A stretch of DNA of 64,000 nucleotides from an uncultured Alphaproteobacteria bacterium (GCA_913041535.1 CAJWJK010000006.1:1-64000), one strand, 5' to 3'; positions 45,933 to 55,587 are shown, counted from the first letter of the stretch. Numbers and translations are program-made. Notes: generated from the sequence alone by a model not told the origin.

Positions 45933-47294
45933 CTATTCCCTAACACCAAGAGCATCTACCAGCTGTTGTAACCGGTCAATCTCGGATATTTGAAGGGAAG
46001 TTTTACTCGTTCTTCCGCCACTTGGCGTATAAACGTGCTCAAACCCAAGTTTTTTTGCCTCCTTTATCCGTGCGTCAATCTGAGCTACAGGGCGAATTTC
46101 CGCGGTTAACCCTATCTCGCCGAAAATAACCGCATTGTTAATTATAGTTTTTCCACTTAAAGAAGATATAAGAGCTGCTGCTGCAGCAAGATCTGCCGCT
46201 GGCTCGTTGATTCGCAGACCGCCCGTTACATTCAAATATACATCCTTACCATTAAACTTAACGTCGCATCTAGACTCCAGTACAGCCAAAATCATTGCAA
46301 GCCTGCCTGCATCCCAACCAACGACAGCACGTCGAGGTGTGGAGAAAGGCGAGCTCGACACGAGAGCTTGAAATTCGACAAGTATAGGGCGGGAGCCCTC
46401 TATGCCAGCAAAAATTGCGGATCCTGCAACATTGCCATTGCGAGCTCCAATAAACGACTCTGATGGGTTCTCTGCTTCGATGAGTCCACGATTAGTCATT
46501 TCAAATATGCCAATCTCGTCAGTCGGCCCAAAACGATTCTTGACTGCCCGAAGGACACGATATTGATGTGTTCTTTCTCCTTCAAAATAGAGAACTGTAT
46601 CTACCATATGTTCGAGAACTCGAGGACCAGCAATCTGTCCATCTTTAGTTACATGGCCAACCAATATAACGGCGGAGCCGAACTCTTTTGCAAACTGACT
46701 AAGTGATTGAGCACTTGATCGAACTTGCCCAACTGATCCCGCCGCAGAATCTAGATTACCTGTATACATGGTCTGTATTGAATCAATTACGAAGAGGTGA
46801 GGGGGGTTGGCTTGAAGTGTAGCGGCTATATCCCCCACACTGGTGTTTGTTGCGACCTCTAGAGCAGAATCTTTAATTCCCAATCGGGTTGCCCGTCTTT
46901 GAATTTGGTCAACAGCTTCCTCACCAGAAATATATATGCATCGGCAATTCTCTTTGTTCAGTCCCGCAAGCCCCTGCAGAAGTAGCGTTGACTTGCCAAT
47001 GCCCGGGTCTCCTCCGAGAAGCAATGTTGAACCAGGAACAATACCACCACCGCAGACACGGTCGAGTTCGTTTATACCTGTTTTAAGCCTTGCTGCATCA
47101 GCACTCACGTGATCTAAACGTACTAGCTCAAACGGCTTCCCTAATTGGTAATTTGGTGCCTTTAGCAGTGGTCCCACGGGAAGCTCTTCAACAACCGCAT
47201 TCCAGGCGCCACACATGGAACAGCGCCCCGCCCATTTACTGGCAGATGCACCACACTCTTGACAGACATACCGTTCCGTAACTGCTGGAGACAC
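45933..47294 (-). CDS. radA: DNA repair protein RadA (Sms)
   Basis: RadA is a RecA-like hexameric helicase that helps branch migration in recombination. The 453-residue protein has a zinc finger with two Cys pairs (CQECGASASKWAGRCSMC, residues 10-27), a RecA-like domain with Walker A GDPGIGKSTLL (about 95-105), the RadA-specific KNRFG motif (VKNRFGPTDEIG, about 251-262) and a C-terminal LonC-like domain (about 280-450). It begins six bases before cvpA and follows mlaF by 33 bases, inside the long minus-strand run. The call is secure. Confidence 0.96.
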   Translation of the reverse strand: MSPAVTERYVCQECGASASKWAGRCSMCGAWNAVVEELPVGPLLKAPNYQLGKPFELVRLDHVSADAARLKTGINELDRVCGGGIVPGSTLLLGGDPGIGKSTLLLQGLAGLNKENCRCIYISGEEAVDQIQRRATRLGIKDSALEVATNTSVGDIAATLQANPPHLFVIDSIQTMYTGNLDSAAGSVGQVRSSAQSLSQFAKEFGSAVILVGHVTKDGQIAGPRVLEHMVDTVLYFEGERTHQYRVLRAVKNRFGPTDEIGIFEMTNRGLIEAENPSESFIGARNGNVAGSAIFAGIEGSRPILVEFQALVSSSPFSTPRRAVVGWDAGRLAMILAVLESRCDVKFNGKDVYLNVTGGLRINEPAADLAAAAALISSLSGKTIINNAVIFGEIGLTAEIRPVAQIDARIKEAKKLGFEHVYTPSGGRTSKTSLQISEIDRLQQLVDALGVRE

Positions 47295-47327
47295 TAAACT
47301 AAATACTCCGAAAGGCTTTTTTTATGT

Positions 47328-48104
47328 TCAAGGGGCCAACACATCCATCTTTATAGGGCCATCCGCTAGCCCACGTACGAATTGATGAACATGTTCATTA
47401 TCCACGGTATCAATACTGTGAACAGGTCCTTGCCAAATAATCCTACCGTTGTGAATCATAGCTATTCGATCAGCAATCTTACGTGCGCTAGCCATGTCAT
47501 GCGTTATGGATAGTGCAGTGATTCCCAATTCACGGGTACATTTAACTATGAGATCGTTGATAACATCGCCCATGATAGGATCTAGGCCAGTGGTTGGTTC
47601 GTCAAAAAAGAGGATTTCTGGATCTGTCGCGATTGCCCGTGCCAAAGCCACACGTTTTTGCATGCCTCCCGAAAGGGCTGAGGGATTAAGTTCACCTACA
47701 TCAGGCCCCAACCCAACCTGAGCAAGTTTAGTTAAGGCAATAGATTTAGCTTCTTGTTTTCGCATTTTCCGACCTTGGATCAAAGCAAATGCTACGTTTT
47801 CCCAAACTGTTAAGCTGTCAAACAATGCGGCTCCTTGAAAGAGCATGCCAAAACGCTGCAGTGTGACCTCTCTACCAATATCGGGCATATTTATTGTTTC
47901 AACACCATCCACTCGAATACTGCCGCTTTCCGGCGTTAATAAACCCAGAATACATTTAAGAAGCACTGATTTTCCGGTACCTGACCCACCTATAACGACA
48001 ACAGATTCTCCGGAAGCCATATCAAGATTTACACCGTTAAGTACACGCTTATTACCAAAGGATTTATGCACATCCCGTATCTGTATGAGTGGCGTTGTAG
48101 TCAT
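47328..48104 (-). CDS. mlaF: Mla phospholipid transport ATPase MlaF
   Basis: MlaF is the cytoplasmic ATPase of the MlaFEDB complex, which moves phospholipids between inner membrane and periplasm. The 258-residue ABC protein has Walker A GGSGTGKSVLL (about 38-48), the Q-loop, signature LSGGMQKRVALARA (about 144-157), Walker B ILFFDEPTTGLDP (about 164-176) and an H-loop (LSITHD). The ATG overlaps the mlaE stop by four bases. mlaD is far away at 24743, and no mlaB or mlaC is nearby. Confidence 0.92.
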   Translation of the reverse strand: MTTTPLIQIRDVHKSFGNKRVLNGVNLDMASGESVVVIGGSGTGKSVLLKCILGLLTPESGSIRVDGVETINMPDIGREVTLQRFGMLFQGAALFDSLTVWENVAFALIQGRKMRKQEAKSIALTKLAQVGLGPDVGELNPSALSGGMQKRVALARAIATDPEILFFDEPTTGLDPIMGDVINDLIVKCTRELGITALSITHDMASARKIADRIAMIHNGRIIWQGPVHSIDTVDNEHVHQFVRGLADGPIKMDVLAP

Positions 48105-48874
48105 TTTGAAAAGAATAACTCAGTAATTATGTAATCAGATGCAAGAATAAGTATTGAGGCCGATACGACAGCATTGGTAGTTGCGCGCCCAACGCCCTGT
48201 GCGCCCCCTCGGCTGTGATAGCCGTGATAACATCCCATTAACGATACAATGAAACCAAATGCTGCGGCTTTGACCAGGCCCGAGACAACATCACTTATTT
48301 CAAGGAAGTCAAATGTATTTTTTAGGTAAGTGCTCGAATTAAAGTCAAGCTTGGTGGTGCCAATAAGGTAACCTCCAAAAACACCAATTATATCACCTAT
48401 AAATACTAGTATGGGTAGCATGGTTGCTCCAGCAATCAAGCGTGGCACAACCAAGTATTTAAAAGGATTAGTCGATAATGTCGTAAGGGCATCAATCTGT
48501 TCAGTAACACGCATCGTACCAATTTCCGCTGCCATCGCAGCACCTACTCGCCCCGCTACCATGAGTCCAGCTAGGACCGGTCCGAGCTCCCGTGTTATTC
48601 CTATAACAACAATAGTCGCAACGGCTCCTTCTGCATTAAAGCGTGAGCTGCCACTGTATATCTGGAGTGCAAGAACCATTCCGGTGAATAGCGCAGTTAG
48701 GCCTACAACAGGTAACGAATAGTACCCGATACTAATCATCTGGCGGATTAGTAGGTCGAGGTATATGGGTGGGCGCACGCAATGTTTCATTCCCATTGCA
48801 GTAAAAATGGAAAGGCGGCCGACAGCAGCAATGAAGGCTATAAACATTCGCCCGATGGTATTTAGAAGTCTCAA
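48101..48874 (-). CDS. mlaE: Mla phospholipid transport permease MlaE
   Basis: MlaE is the inner-membrane permease of the Mla system. The 257-residue protein has the family plan of an interfacial N-terminal helix and about five membrane segments (clear ones at 52-72, 87-115, 148-172, 195-222 and 230-252). Diagnostic motifs are FTGMVLALQIYSG (about 63-75), VATIVVIGITRELGPVLAGL (about 84-103), GRVGAAMAAEIGTMRVTEQI (about 107-126) and LMGCYHGYHSRGGAQGVGRAT (near 213-233). It lies between alr and mlaF. Confidence 0.92.
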   Translation of the reverse strand: MRLLNTIGRMFIAFIAAVGRLSIFTAMGMKHCVRPPIYLDLLIRQMISIGYYSLPVVGLTALFTGMVLALQIYSGSSRFNAEGAVATIVVIGITRELGPVLAGLMVAGRVGAAMAAEIGTMRVTEQIDALTTLSTNPFKYLVVPRLIAGATMLPILVFIGDIIGVFGGYLIGTTKLDFNSSTYLKNTFDFLEISDVVSGLVKAAAFGFIVSLMGCYHGYHSRGGAQGVGRATTNAVVSASILILASDYIITELFFSK

Positions 48875-48881
48875 GGAGATC

Positions 48882-50015
48882 TCACTGACGTGGAAGGTAT
48901 ATATGTCCGAGGCGTGGCCCCAGTCTAGTCAAAATTTCATACGGTATAGTGTTTGCTTCTTGGGCTAAACTTTCCAATGGGCGTGTTTGTCCAACGATTG
49001 TAACGGTATCGCCGACCTTAAAACTATCCGACGGCAAACTACTAATATCTATGGAGCAGGTGTCCATTGAAACTCGGCCAATTATTGGCACAGACTTGTC
49101 CTTGATCGCTACATGGCCGTTATTGCTAAGGGAATGTGGAAGGCCGTCAGCGTAACCTATTGAAATCGTGGCAATTATCCTAGGTGATGAAAAACGATGT
49201 GTAGCACCATAGCCAACGGTTTGCGACGAGTCAATGTTACGTATTTGCAATGCACGGGCCTTGATCGACACGGCTTCACGCATAGGATTTAGCTGTCCTG
49301 GAGTTGGATTTACTCCATACAGTGCAATGCCGGGACGAACCATATCAAAATGGTAATGGGACCCCAAAAATACACCAGATGAATTAGCTAAACTTGCACG
49401 CGAGGCAGGAAGAAGACTAAGAGCATTCTTAAAACGATTCTGTTGCATAGCATTGTATGGATGATGCTGTTCCTCTGCGCAGGCCAAGTGGCTCATTACT
49501 CCGCAAATATCTATGCCAGCCAGTTTCTTTGGATTCTCAGATATAATGTTAACTGATTTAGCATCAAGACCAAGTCTATTCATACCTGTATCACAATGAA
49601 TCATAGCAGTTTGATTGCGTTCAGTACGTTTGGCGATAGCTGATAAATTTTCAATTTCCGCTAAATCGTTGAGTACTGGCACCAAGTTCGCCTTGTTGTA
49701 ATCCTGTATAGCGTTTGGCACCAGACCATTAAGTACAGCAATTTCGGCCGCTTCAGGAATTAGGTGTCGTAATTGAGCACCCTCTTCAAATGTGGCAACG
49801 AAAAATACCCGACACCCAGCTTGCCAAAGAACAGGGGCTATCTGCTCCACACCAAGTCCATAGGCATTGGCTTTGACAACTGCAGCACATTCTGATTCAC
49901 CAACTTTTGACCGTAATGTTTCATAATTCTTAGCGATCGCACCAAGGTCGACCGTGAGAATGGCGCCCCTATCCTCGTTGTTCACCTGAACTGTTGCCTT
50001 AGTATGTAGTCTCAT
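48882..50015 (-). CDS. alr: Alanine racemase
   Basis: Alr supplies D-alanine for peptidoglycan. The 377-residue PLP enzyme carries the cofactor lysine in VVKANAYGLG (about 47-56) and the catalytic tyrosine on the opposite face in VGYGATHRF (about 274-282). The phosphate-binding tail of the N-terminal barrel reads MVRPGIALYGVNP. The ATG at 50015 lies 17 bases inside the end of dnaB; an in-frame GTG 30 bases downstream (MNNEDRGAIL) is an alternative start and would remove the overlap. It sits between dnaB and mlaE. Confidence 0.95.
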   Translation of the reverse strand: MRLHTKATVQVNNEDRGAILTVDLGAIAKNYETLRSKVGESECAAVVKANAYGLGVEQIAPVLWQAGCRVFFVATFEEGAQLRHLIPEAAEIAVLNGLVPNAIQDYNKANLVPVLNDLAEIENLSAIAKRTERNQTAMIHCDTGMNRLGLDAKSVNIISENPKKLAGIDICGVMSHLACAEEQHHPYNAMQQNRFKNALSLLPASRASLANSSGVFLGSHYHFDMVRPGIALYGVNPTPGQLNPMREAVSIKARALQIRNIDSSQTVGYGATHRFSSPRIIATISIGYADGLPHSLSNNGHVAIKDKSVPIIGRVSMDTCSIDISSLPSDSFKVGDTVTIVGQTRPLESLAQEANTIPYEILTRLGPRLGHIYLPRQ

Positions 50016-51513
50016 TAGGCAGCTGAGTGGAAGGCACGTAGTTATTGAATTTAGTAGTATCGCCAGAGAACTGAAGTTTTATTGCTCCAGTGGGTCCATG
50101 TCTTTGTTTGCCGATTATGATTTCTGCTAACCCATGCACCTTATCCATTCGATCCTGCCATTTCAAATGCTCTTCAGTGCCCATTTCTGGTTGTCTGCCA
50201 ACCAGATAGTACTCCTCTCTATAAATGAACATTACGACGTCTGCATCTTGCTCTATAGCGCCCGATTCTCTCAGATCTGAAAGTAAGGGTCGTTTATCCT
50301 CACGGCTTTCAACCGCGCGACTAAGTTGAGACAATGCAAGAACTGGGACATCGAGATCTTTTGCCAATGCCTTCAGGCCTCGGGTGATTTCGGAAATCTC
50401 TAAAACCCGACTGTCGTGTCGGCCTGCTGGCCGCATCAGCTGAAGGTAGTCAACTACAACAAGCCCAAGACCGTGGCGCCGCTTAAGACGCCGAGCGCGC
50501 GTGCGCAACGCAGCTATTGTAAGAGCCGGTGTATCATCAATATAGAAGGGTATTTGCTCCAATTTCTGGGCGGCTGGAACTAGCTTTACAAAATCATGAT
50601 CTGACATGACCCCACGGCGCATCGCGTCCGCCGCTACATTTGATGCTTCTGCCAAGATGCGTGTAGCAATCTGTTCAGCAGCCATCTCTAAGGAGAAAAA
50701 ACCGACTGATGCCCCATCCAAAACTGCCCTATTCGTCTCGCCCTCATCTCCGTCAAGCCGGTATGCCATAGCAGCGTTCAACGCAATATTAGTTGCTAAA
50801 GAGGTCTTACCCATAGATGGACGCCCAGCTAAAATTATTAGGTCTGAACGGTGTAGCCCTCCCAGCTTCGCATCCAGATCCTTAAAGCCCGTACTAACGC
50901 CAACAGTTTGACCATCACGTTTGTGAGCCGACTCTGCCATGTCTATTGCAGTGCTGAGCGCAACATGAAATGGCATGAAGTCCCCCTCATGTCTCCCGTG
51001 TTCCACTAGATTGAATAGGCGTTGCTCGTTCTGTTCAATCTGTTCTACAGCTGTGTCTGTCACGGACGCATCATATGCGGTATTGACCATATCCTCGCCA
51101 ACGCTGACTAATTGACGTCTCAAAGCAAGGTCATGTATGACACGACCGTAGTCTTCAGCATTGATTACCGTAACGGTTGCACCCGCAAGGCGGGCTAAAT
51201 ACTGAGCACCTCCCACTTCAGCTAGAGAATCGTCATTTTCAAAATATTGTTTAAGCGTTACTGGCGTCGCGATATGGCCACGTTCTATAAGGGTGGCCGC
51301 AGCTCCATATATCCGCCCATGAACTGGCTCAAAAAAGTGGTCTGACGTCAAAAACCCTGCCGTGCGATGATAGGCTTCGTTGTTTATTAATACAGCGCCA
51401 AGCAATGCCTGCTCTGCTTCCGTATTATGAGGTAAGTTACGATAGAGAGAAGAATCCTCTGCATCTCGATCATGTACGAGGCTCGGAGTTGTTCGGACAG
51501 TGTCAGAGGCCAT
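49999..51513 (-). CDS. dnaB: Replicative DNA helicase
   Basis: DnaB is the hexameric 5'-3' helicase of the replication fork. The 504-residue protein has the N-terminal primase-interacting domain (about 22-125, NTEAEQALLGAVLINNEA) and a RecA-like C-terminal domain with Walker A GRPSMGKTSLA (about 229-239), Walker B LGLVVVDYLQLM (about 348-359) and the arginine finger region. There is no intein. It overlaps alr by 17 bases. A 220-base gap separates it from the upstream cfa, so it may have its own promoter there, though I could not pick one. Confidence 0.96.
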   Translation of the reverse strand: MASDTVRTTPSLVHDRDAEDSSLYRNLPHNTEAEQALLGAVLINNEAYHRTAGFLTSDHFFEPVHGRIYGAAATLIERGHIATPVTLKQYFENDDSLAEVGGAQYLARLAGATVTVINAEDYGRVIHDLALRRQLVSVGEDMVNTAYDASVTDTAVEQIEQNEQRLFNLVEHGRHEGDFMPFHVALSTAIDMAESAHKRDGQTVGVSTGFKDLDAKLGGLHRSDLIILAGRPSMGKTSLATNIALNAAMAYRLDGDEGETNRAVLDGASVGFFSLEMAAEQIATRILAEASNVAADAMRRGVMSDHDFVKLVPAAQKLEQIPFYIDDTPALTIAALRTRARRLKRRHGLGLVVVDYLQLMRPAGRHDSRVLEISEITRGLKALAKDLDVPVLALSQLSRAVESREDKRPLLSDLRESGAIEQDADVVMFIYREEYYLVGRQPEMGTEEHLKWQDRMDKVHGLAEIIIGKQRHGPTGAIKLQFSGDTTKFNNYVPSTQLPNETTY

Positions 51514-51733
51514 AACTATTAGCCTAACACGCTATAGAAAATTCGCATGTACTCCAACCTGGCTTATCAATAAAATGTGGTGGAAAACTATCAATCGACA
51601 GAGTCTGGCTTATTTCTGCCGAGTAACTACCACTGCAGTACAACATATAGCTTTCTCCACCATTTATGGCACAAGATTAGGCTGGGGATAACTTTTATCT
51701 TATAGCTGTGAAGATCGGGGAAAGTTCTATCAT

Positions 51734-52960
51734 TCACGCTGCGTGAGAGGTCTGCTTAGCATGAGAGCGTTCCCAGTCTACAATGTAATCGCGTGTAAGT
51801 GGGACAGCCGAAAGAGCCTTGGATAGCTGTAACTGAAAGACAACAATTCCCCCGTATCGGAAGTTAGCCTCACATCCAGCAAGATAAAATTCCCACATTC
51901 GACAGAACCGCGCATCGTAAATGGACTCGATCTTTTCCCTGTTTTTGTTAAAACGGCTGCGCCAGTCCTTTAACGTCTCCGCGTAATGTAACCGAAGGAT
52001 CTCAATGTCTGTAACGTACAGGCGAGCTTGTTCAATGACAGGCAAAATCTCAGAGAGAGCAGGTACATAACCACCAGGAAAGATATACTTCCGCAGCCAC
52101 GGGTTGGTAGAGCCTGGTCCATCGGCACGTCCAATGGTGTGAAGCAACATCACTCCATCATCGGTCATCAGGTCATAGACTTTAGAAAAGAATTCACGAA
52201 AATGCCCAACTCCTACATGTTCAAACATTCCCACAGATACTATCCGATTAAATTGGCCTTCTACGTCACGATAATCGCAAAGTTTAAAGCGAACTCTAGA
52301 GCTTGATCCGGCTTTAGAAGCTCGATCCTCACTAACTTTGTGCTGTTCGTTGGAAAGTGTAATACCCGTCACATCCGCTCCAGATACCTCAGAAAGGTAT
52401 AGTGCAAGCCCCCCCCAGCCAGACCCTATATCTAGCACTCGGTTACTTGGTTCTAATAAGAGCTTTGCAGCGATGTGGCGTTTTTTATTATCCTGCGCCG
52501 TATCTAAGGAATCTTCTGGATTCTCATAATATGCACATGAATACTGACGATCACGGTCCAAAAACAGGTCGTAGAGCGTATCTGACAAATCGTAGTGGTG
52601 TGCAACATTCTGTTTTGCCGTCGAGATAGGATTGTACTGTGCTATACGTCGAGTCAGTAGACGCCAACGAGCGATCAACGCCTGTAACCAATGACCATGT
52701 CCCCAACCGAAGTTCATAATGACAAGCTCTAGGAAGTCATATATGTCGCCGTTCTCGACCGTCAAATCACCATCCATAAACGCCTCACCAACGCGCAGGT
52801 GAGGATTAAAAAAAAGTTCGTAATTGAGTTTTGGATTATTTAAACGGACGATTACGTTGGGCCCAGGCTCTCCGCTTGCGGTATGCCTTCGCCCTTTGGA
52901 GTCAATTACGGTCAGGGAACCTTTCCGTATTACTGCTTGCAAGAGGTGATTTAGTAGCAT
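51734..52960 (-). CDS. cfa: Cyclopropane-fatty-acyl-phospholipid synthase
   Basis: Cfa adds a methylene from S-adenosylmethionine across the double bond of unsaturated phospholipid acyl chains. The 408-residue protein has the N-terminal lipid-binding domain (about 1-115) and a methyltransferase domain with the SAM motif LDIGSGWGGLALYLSE (about 173-188), preceded by the family YSCAYYENPEDSLDTAQ (about 143-159). SVGMFEHVG and the C-terminal MWEFYLAGCEANFRYGG are typical. It lies three bases after rplI, within a ribosomal/replication run, which is not its usual setting; a transcriptional link with L9 is likely from spacing. Confidence 0.93.
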   Translation of the reverse strand: MLLNHLLQAVIRKGSLTVIDSKGRRHTASGEPGPNVIVRLNNPKLNYELFFNPHLRVGEAFMDGDLTVENGDIYDFLELVIMNFGWGHGHWLQALIARWRLLTRRIAQYNPISTAKQNVAHHYDLSDTLYDLFLDRDRQYSCAYYENPEDSLDTAQDNKKRHIAAKLLLEPSNRVLDIGSGWGGLALYLSEVSGADVTGITLSNEQHKVSEDRASKAGSSSRVRFKLCDYRDVEGQFNRIVSVGMFEHVGVGHFREFFSKVYDLMTDDGVMLLHTIGRADGPGSTNPWLRKYIFPGGYVPALSEILPVIEQARLYVTDIEILRLHYAETLKDWRSRFNKNREKIESIYDARFCRMWEFYLAGCEANFRYGGIVVFQLQLSKALSAVPLTRDYIVDWERSHAKQTSHAA

Positions 52961-52963
52961 GAA

Positions 52964-53599
52964 CTATGCCACCTCTGTACCCACAACGTCTTCCGATGAA
53001 TCAGCTTTGGTTATTGTTTCAGTCACTTTCTCAACGTCACTGGGGAGGTCGGGATCAGGTGCGTTATCTGGATTATCAAAGAAGGCATCAGCATCAGAAA
53101 ACTTGTCTGACTCCTCACCCGCTGATGCAACGTCAACTTGGGACAATGCTTCTGCTTGAGATCTAGCAATGTTCAAAGTGACAGGAATGATCACTTCGGG
53201 ATGCAGACGAACTCGAACTTGGTGTAATCCTAGGGTTTTGATCGGTTGATTCAGAACAACCTGCCGTCTGTCCACGCTGCAGCCAGACTCGGTAATTGCA
53301 TTTGCAATATCACGAGCTGTTACTGATCCGTAGAGCTGTCCTCCTTCGCTAGCTTGTCGCAGGACAATATAAGCCTGACCATCCAATTCATGGCCAACAC
53401 TTTCAGCATCCTCTCGGCGTTCAAGATTGTGTGCTTCAAGCTGCATTCGACGATTTTCGTAATCTTCGATGTTACCTTGGGTTGCACGCAAAGCTTTACC
53501 TTGAGGTAACAAAAAATTTCGTGCATAGCCGTTCTTTACGTGTACAACCTCGCCCATCCGCCCCAGACGTTCGATTCGTTCCAGCAATATGACTTCCAT
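52964..53599 (-). CDS. rplI: 50S ribosomal protein L9
   Basis: L9 binds 23S rRNA near the L1 stalk and helps suppress frameshifting. The start is ATG at 53599 ([13 protein letters not shown]), with AAGAGGT just upstream; a longer frame exists but lacks support. The 211-residue protein has the usual N-terminal domain ([13 protein letters not shown]), the connecting helix and the C-terminal domain to about residue 145. It is followed by an acidic, disordered tail of about 65 residues (Asp/Glu/Ser-rich). Such tails are common in alphaproteobacterial L9. It lies between the DUF2232 gene and cfa. Confidence 0.95.
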   Translation of the reverse strand: MEVILLERIERLGRMGEVVHVKNGYARNFLLPQGKALRATQGNIEDYENRRMQLEAHNLERREDAESVGHELDGQAYIVLRQASEGGQLYGSVTARDIANAITESGCSVDRRQVVLNQPIKTLGLHQVRVRLHPEVIIPVTLNIARSQAEALSQVDVASAGEESDKFSDADAFFDNPDNAPDPDLPSDVEKVTETITKADSSEDVVGTEVA

Positions 53600-53613
53600 G
53601 TTACCTCTTACAT

Positions 53614-54570
53614 TCAACCTAAAGGGTTGTTCGAGTGATTATTAAGAGACAGAGAACGCGCTCGGATACCAACCCACTGTTCTAAAGTTCCTAATGTTAC
53701 AACAAACAGAGCTGCCCAGACTTCCAGCGATAACCAAGACAAGCCGACAACCACATAAACCAACCCCAACAGCAAGCCGCGCAACGGCCATGATCGGGAT
53801 ACCACGTGAATCACAGCCAAACCAAGAAAAAAATACGGTATACAGAATATTGCCGCAAGGCCAGTACCAATAAATCCAATCGTATTGGGCATAAGAGCAG
53901 CAGCGACAGATAGCGCCAACGGGATTACCAAATATGTCGACACAGTCATTTCAGAGAGGTTGGGAGATGGGCGAATATTTGCCCCGCAACGTACCAGAAT
54001 ACCTTGGGCAAGCACTGCATTTACAACAACCATGATAGCCCAGAGGGTGGATAATATCGCTGGGAAAGCGTAGGCCAAACTTTGGATAAATTGCTCTCCT
54101 TCCCTACCCGAAGGATCATCCAACATAAATTCAGCACCGCGCCAAAGAAATTGTTCAATAGAATATATTATTCCAGGTTCCTCAATGGAAAGAAGAGTAG
54201 CGGCAATAATAAAATACGTACATGCAAGGGCCACAATACTGACCAATGATCGGTCCTGGGGTTGCCATTTCGTTTCTTTTTCTGCATTCGTAAGAAATAA
54301 AGCTTGGCGAGTTATCGCAACTGCAGGAATAGCAATCGCCAGAAGGTGCACGATGCTGAACAAGAATCCATCTACGATTAGCACTATAAATATAGCAATC
54401 GCTGTAGCAAGAATGGCGCAAAAAAGACCCTTTGCAAGGCCGACTAGCATTAGTGGCAGAATAGAGAAGTAGGGCAGGGCGATTGCAATCAAGCCGAGTT
54501 TCCCAACACTGATAAACAGTAGGGAACTCATCAATCCAGCCACCAAGGATAGCGTGAGATCTCTAGGCAT
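53614..54570 (-). CDS. DUF2232 family membrane protein
   Basis: This is a 318-residue polytopic membrane protein with about eight predicted helices ([40 protein letters not shown] and others). It matches the DUF2232 family, placed between rpsR and rplI in many alphaproteobacteria and distantly resembling YybS/S-component-like proteins. No function is established and I see no catalytic motif. Spacing is 27 bases from rpsR and 14 from rplI, so it is in the ribosomal operon. Confidence 0.85.
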   Translation of the reverse strand: MPRDLTLSLVAGLMSSLLFISVGKLGLIAIALPYFSILPLMLVGLAKGLFCAILATAIAIFIVLIVDGFLFSIVHLLAIAIPAVAITRQALFLTNAEKETKWQPQDRSLVSIVALACTYFIIAATLLSIEEPGIIYSIEQFLWRGAEFMLDDPSGREGEQFIQSLAYAFPAILSTLWAIMVVVNAVLAQGILVRCGANIRPSPNLSEMTVSTYLVIPLALSVAAALMPNTIGFIGTGLAAIFCIPYFFLGLAVIHVVSRSWPLRGLLLGLVYVVVGLSWLSLEVWAALFVVTLGTLEQWVGIRARSLSLNNHSNNPLG

Positions 54571-54597
54571 GGGCTATAGCGCCCTTGCCGACATGTT

Positions 54598-54858
54598 TTA
54601 TTTTACAACGTACGGCAGTAAGGCAAGTACGCGTGCTCGTTTCACCGCACGAGCTAACTTGCGCTGTTGCTTTGCCGAAACAGCGCTAATTCGGCTGGGA
54701 ACAATCTTACCTCTCTCCGACACAAAACGCTGTAAAAGTTTAACATCCTTATAATCAATTTTTGGCGCCTTAGGCCCTGAAAGAGGACACGATTTCTTGC
54801 GCCGAAAGAAAGGGCGGCGACCAAACCCTACCGGTCTACGTTGATCTGAATCACTCAT
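54598..54858 (-). CDS. rpsR: 30S ribosomal protein S18
   Basis: S18 pairs with S6 on the platform of the 30S subunit. The start is ATG at 54858 ([11 protein letters not shown]), which overlaps the end of rpsF by eight bases (ATGAGTGA); a longer frame reaching further into rpsF is unlikely. The 86-residue protein has the family motifs [32 protein letters not shown] (split at 33-52) and [20 protein letters not shown] near the C-terminus. It is slightly longer than E. coli S18 (75 residues) because of its N-terminus. Confidence 0.96.
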   Translation of the reverse strand: MSDSDQRRPVGFGRRPFFRRKKSCPLSGPKAPKIDYKDVKLLQRFVSERGKIVPSRISAVSAKQQRKLARAVKRARVLALLPYVVK

Positions 54859-55402
54859 GTTCTTGCTCTTGCTCACCTTCTGCGTCATCACTAGAAGAAT
54901 CTAGGGAAGGAGCAGGTATCTGTTGTTCTTGCTCACCTTCTGCGTCATCACTAGAAGAATCTAGGGAAGAAGCAGGTATCTGTTGCTCATCTTCAGCGCT
55001 GTCTTCAGAAACCGTATCGGAGAAATCCCTTTCTGATTTCTGATCCTGACGTTCGCGCCTGGATTTTTCTTCTTTTGCGGACCGAGAGCTCGCCATAGGC
55101 GATGGTTTATCACTGAGTTGTTCCACTCGGATTACCAAATGGCGAATAATATCCTCATTTATCACCATATTTCTCTTGAGCTCTTCCAGAGCTTGTGGAG
55201 GAGCATCAATATTAAGAAGGATATAATGACCCTTACGGTTCTTCTTAATACGGTAAGCTAATGATCTTATCCCCCAGCTCTCTGAGTTTACTATCTGTCC
55301 ACCGTTTTCAGACACAATGCCAGACATTTGTTCAGTCACGTCATCAACGTACTGACTTGAGATATCTGGTCGAACGATAAACACACATTCGTAAAACGCC
55401 AC
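54851..55402 (-). CDS. rpsF: 30S ribosomal protein S6 with repeat-expanded acidic tail
   Basis: S6 binds 16S rRNA with S18. The 183-residue protein starts with GTG at 55402, preceded by AAGGAG. Residues 1-95 form the S6 fold ([33 protein letters not shown]). A charged linker follows, then an acidic Asp/Glu/Ser/Gln tail. The tail contains two 20-residue repeats based on [20 protein letters not shown], encoded by a 60-base tandem duplication (54871-54990). In E. coli S6 receives C-terminal glutamates from RimK; here an acidic tail is encoded, and any equivalence is inference. The tail end overlaps rpsR. Confidence 0.96.
   Translation of the reverse strand: MAFYECVFIVRPDISSQYVDDVTEQMSGIVSENGGQIVNSESWGIRSLAYRIKKNRKGHYILLNIDAPPQALEELKRNMVINEDIIRHLVIRVEQLSDKPSPMASSRSAKEEKSRRERQDQKSERDFSDTVSEDSAEDEQQIPASSLDSSSDDAEGEQEQQIPAPSLDSSSDDAEGEQEQEHE
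54871..54990. repeat. 60-base tandem repeat inside rpsF
   Basis: Two copies, 54871-54930 and 54931-54990, are head to tail with an exact 60-base period. Over the first 54 bases they differ at a single position (AGG versus AGA), with a few more differences at the outer end. The period is a multiple of three, so the reading frame is kept. The near-identity indicates a recent duplication. Confidence 0.93.
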
Positions 55403-55428
55403 TAGTTCGTCTCCTTACGGCTATTAAT

Positions 55429-55480
55429 GCTTGAACCAATTTGACTGTTGATGGTCCAAAGCTGAGCCGGCATTGCCGGC
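55429..55480 (-). promoter_or_regulatory. Structured rpsF leader: two hairpins
   Basis: Between the predicted promoter and the rpsF start the minus-strand RNA can form GCCGGC-AAU-GCCGGC (55480-55466) and a longer stem GCUUUGGACC/GGUUCAAGC (55462-55429, one bulge and one G-U pair). Many bacteria control rpsF with an S6:S18-binding leader; I do not see its conserved CCG bulge clearly, so this is only a candidate. Confidence 0.35.
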
Positions 55481-55500
55481 AAGGAGTTATAATAGTTACA

Positions 55501-55528
55501 GTTATAACGAAACGGGCCGCGTGTGCAA
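55501..55528 (-). promoter_or_regulatory. Candidate rpsF promoter
   Basis: On the minus strand TTGCAC (55528-55523) and TATAAC (55506-55501) are 16 bases apart. Initiation near 55494 would give a leader of about 90 bases. This promoter would drive the S6-S18-DUF2232-L9 group. Confidence 0.45.
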
Positions 55529-55558
55529 GCAAGTCGAACATCTAAAATATTTGAATAC

Positions 55559-55587
55559 TTGACACCAGTTACCCGTATGGGAACATT
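55559..55587 (+). promoter_or_regulatory. Candidate fabD promoter
   Basis: A perfect -35 TTGACA (55559-55564) is followed after 17 bases by AACATT (55582-55587), a weak -10. It lies about 60 bases upstream of the fabD ATG, divergent from the rpsF promoter. Confidence 0.4.

Noticed and set aside
54871-54990. CRISPR-like or mobile repeat
   Set aside because: Only two adjacent units without spacers, in frame within rpsF; it is a coding tandem duplication.
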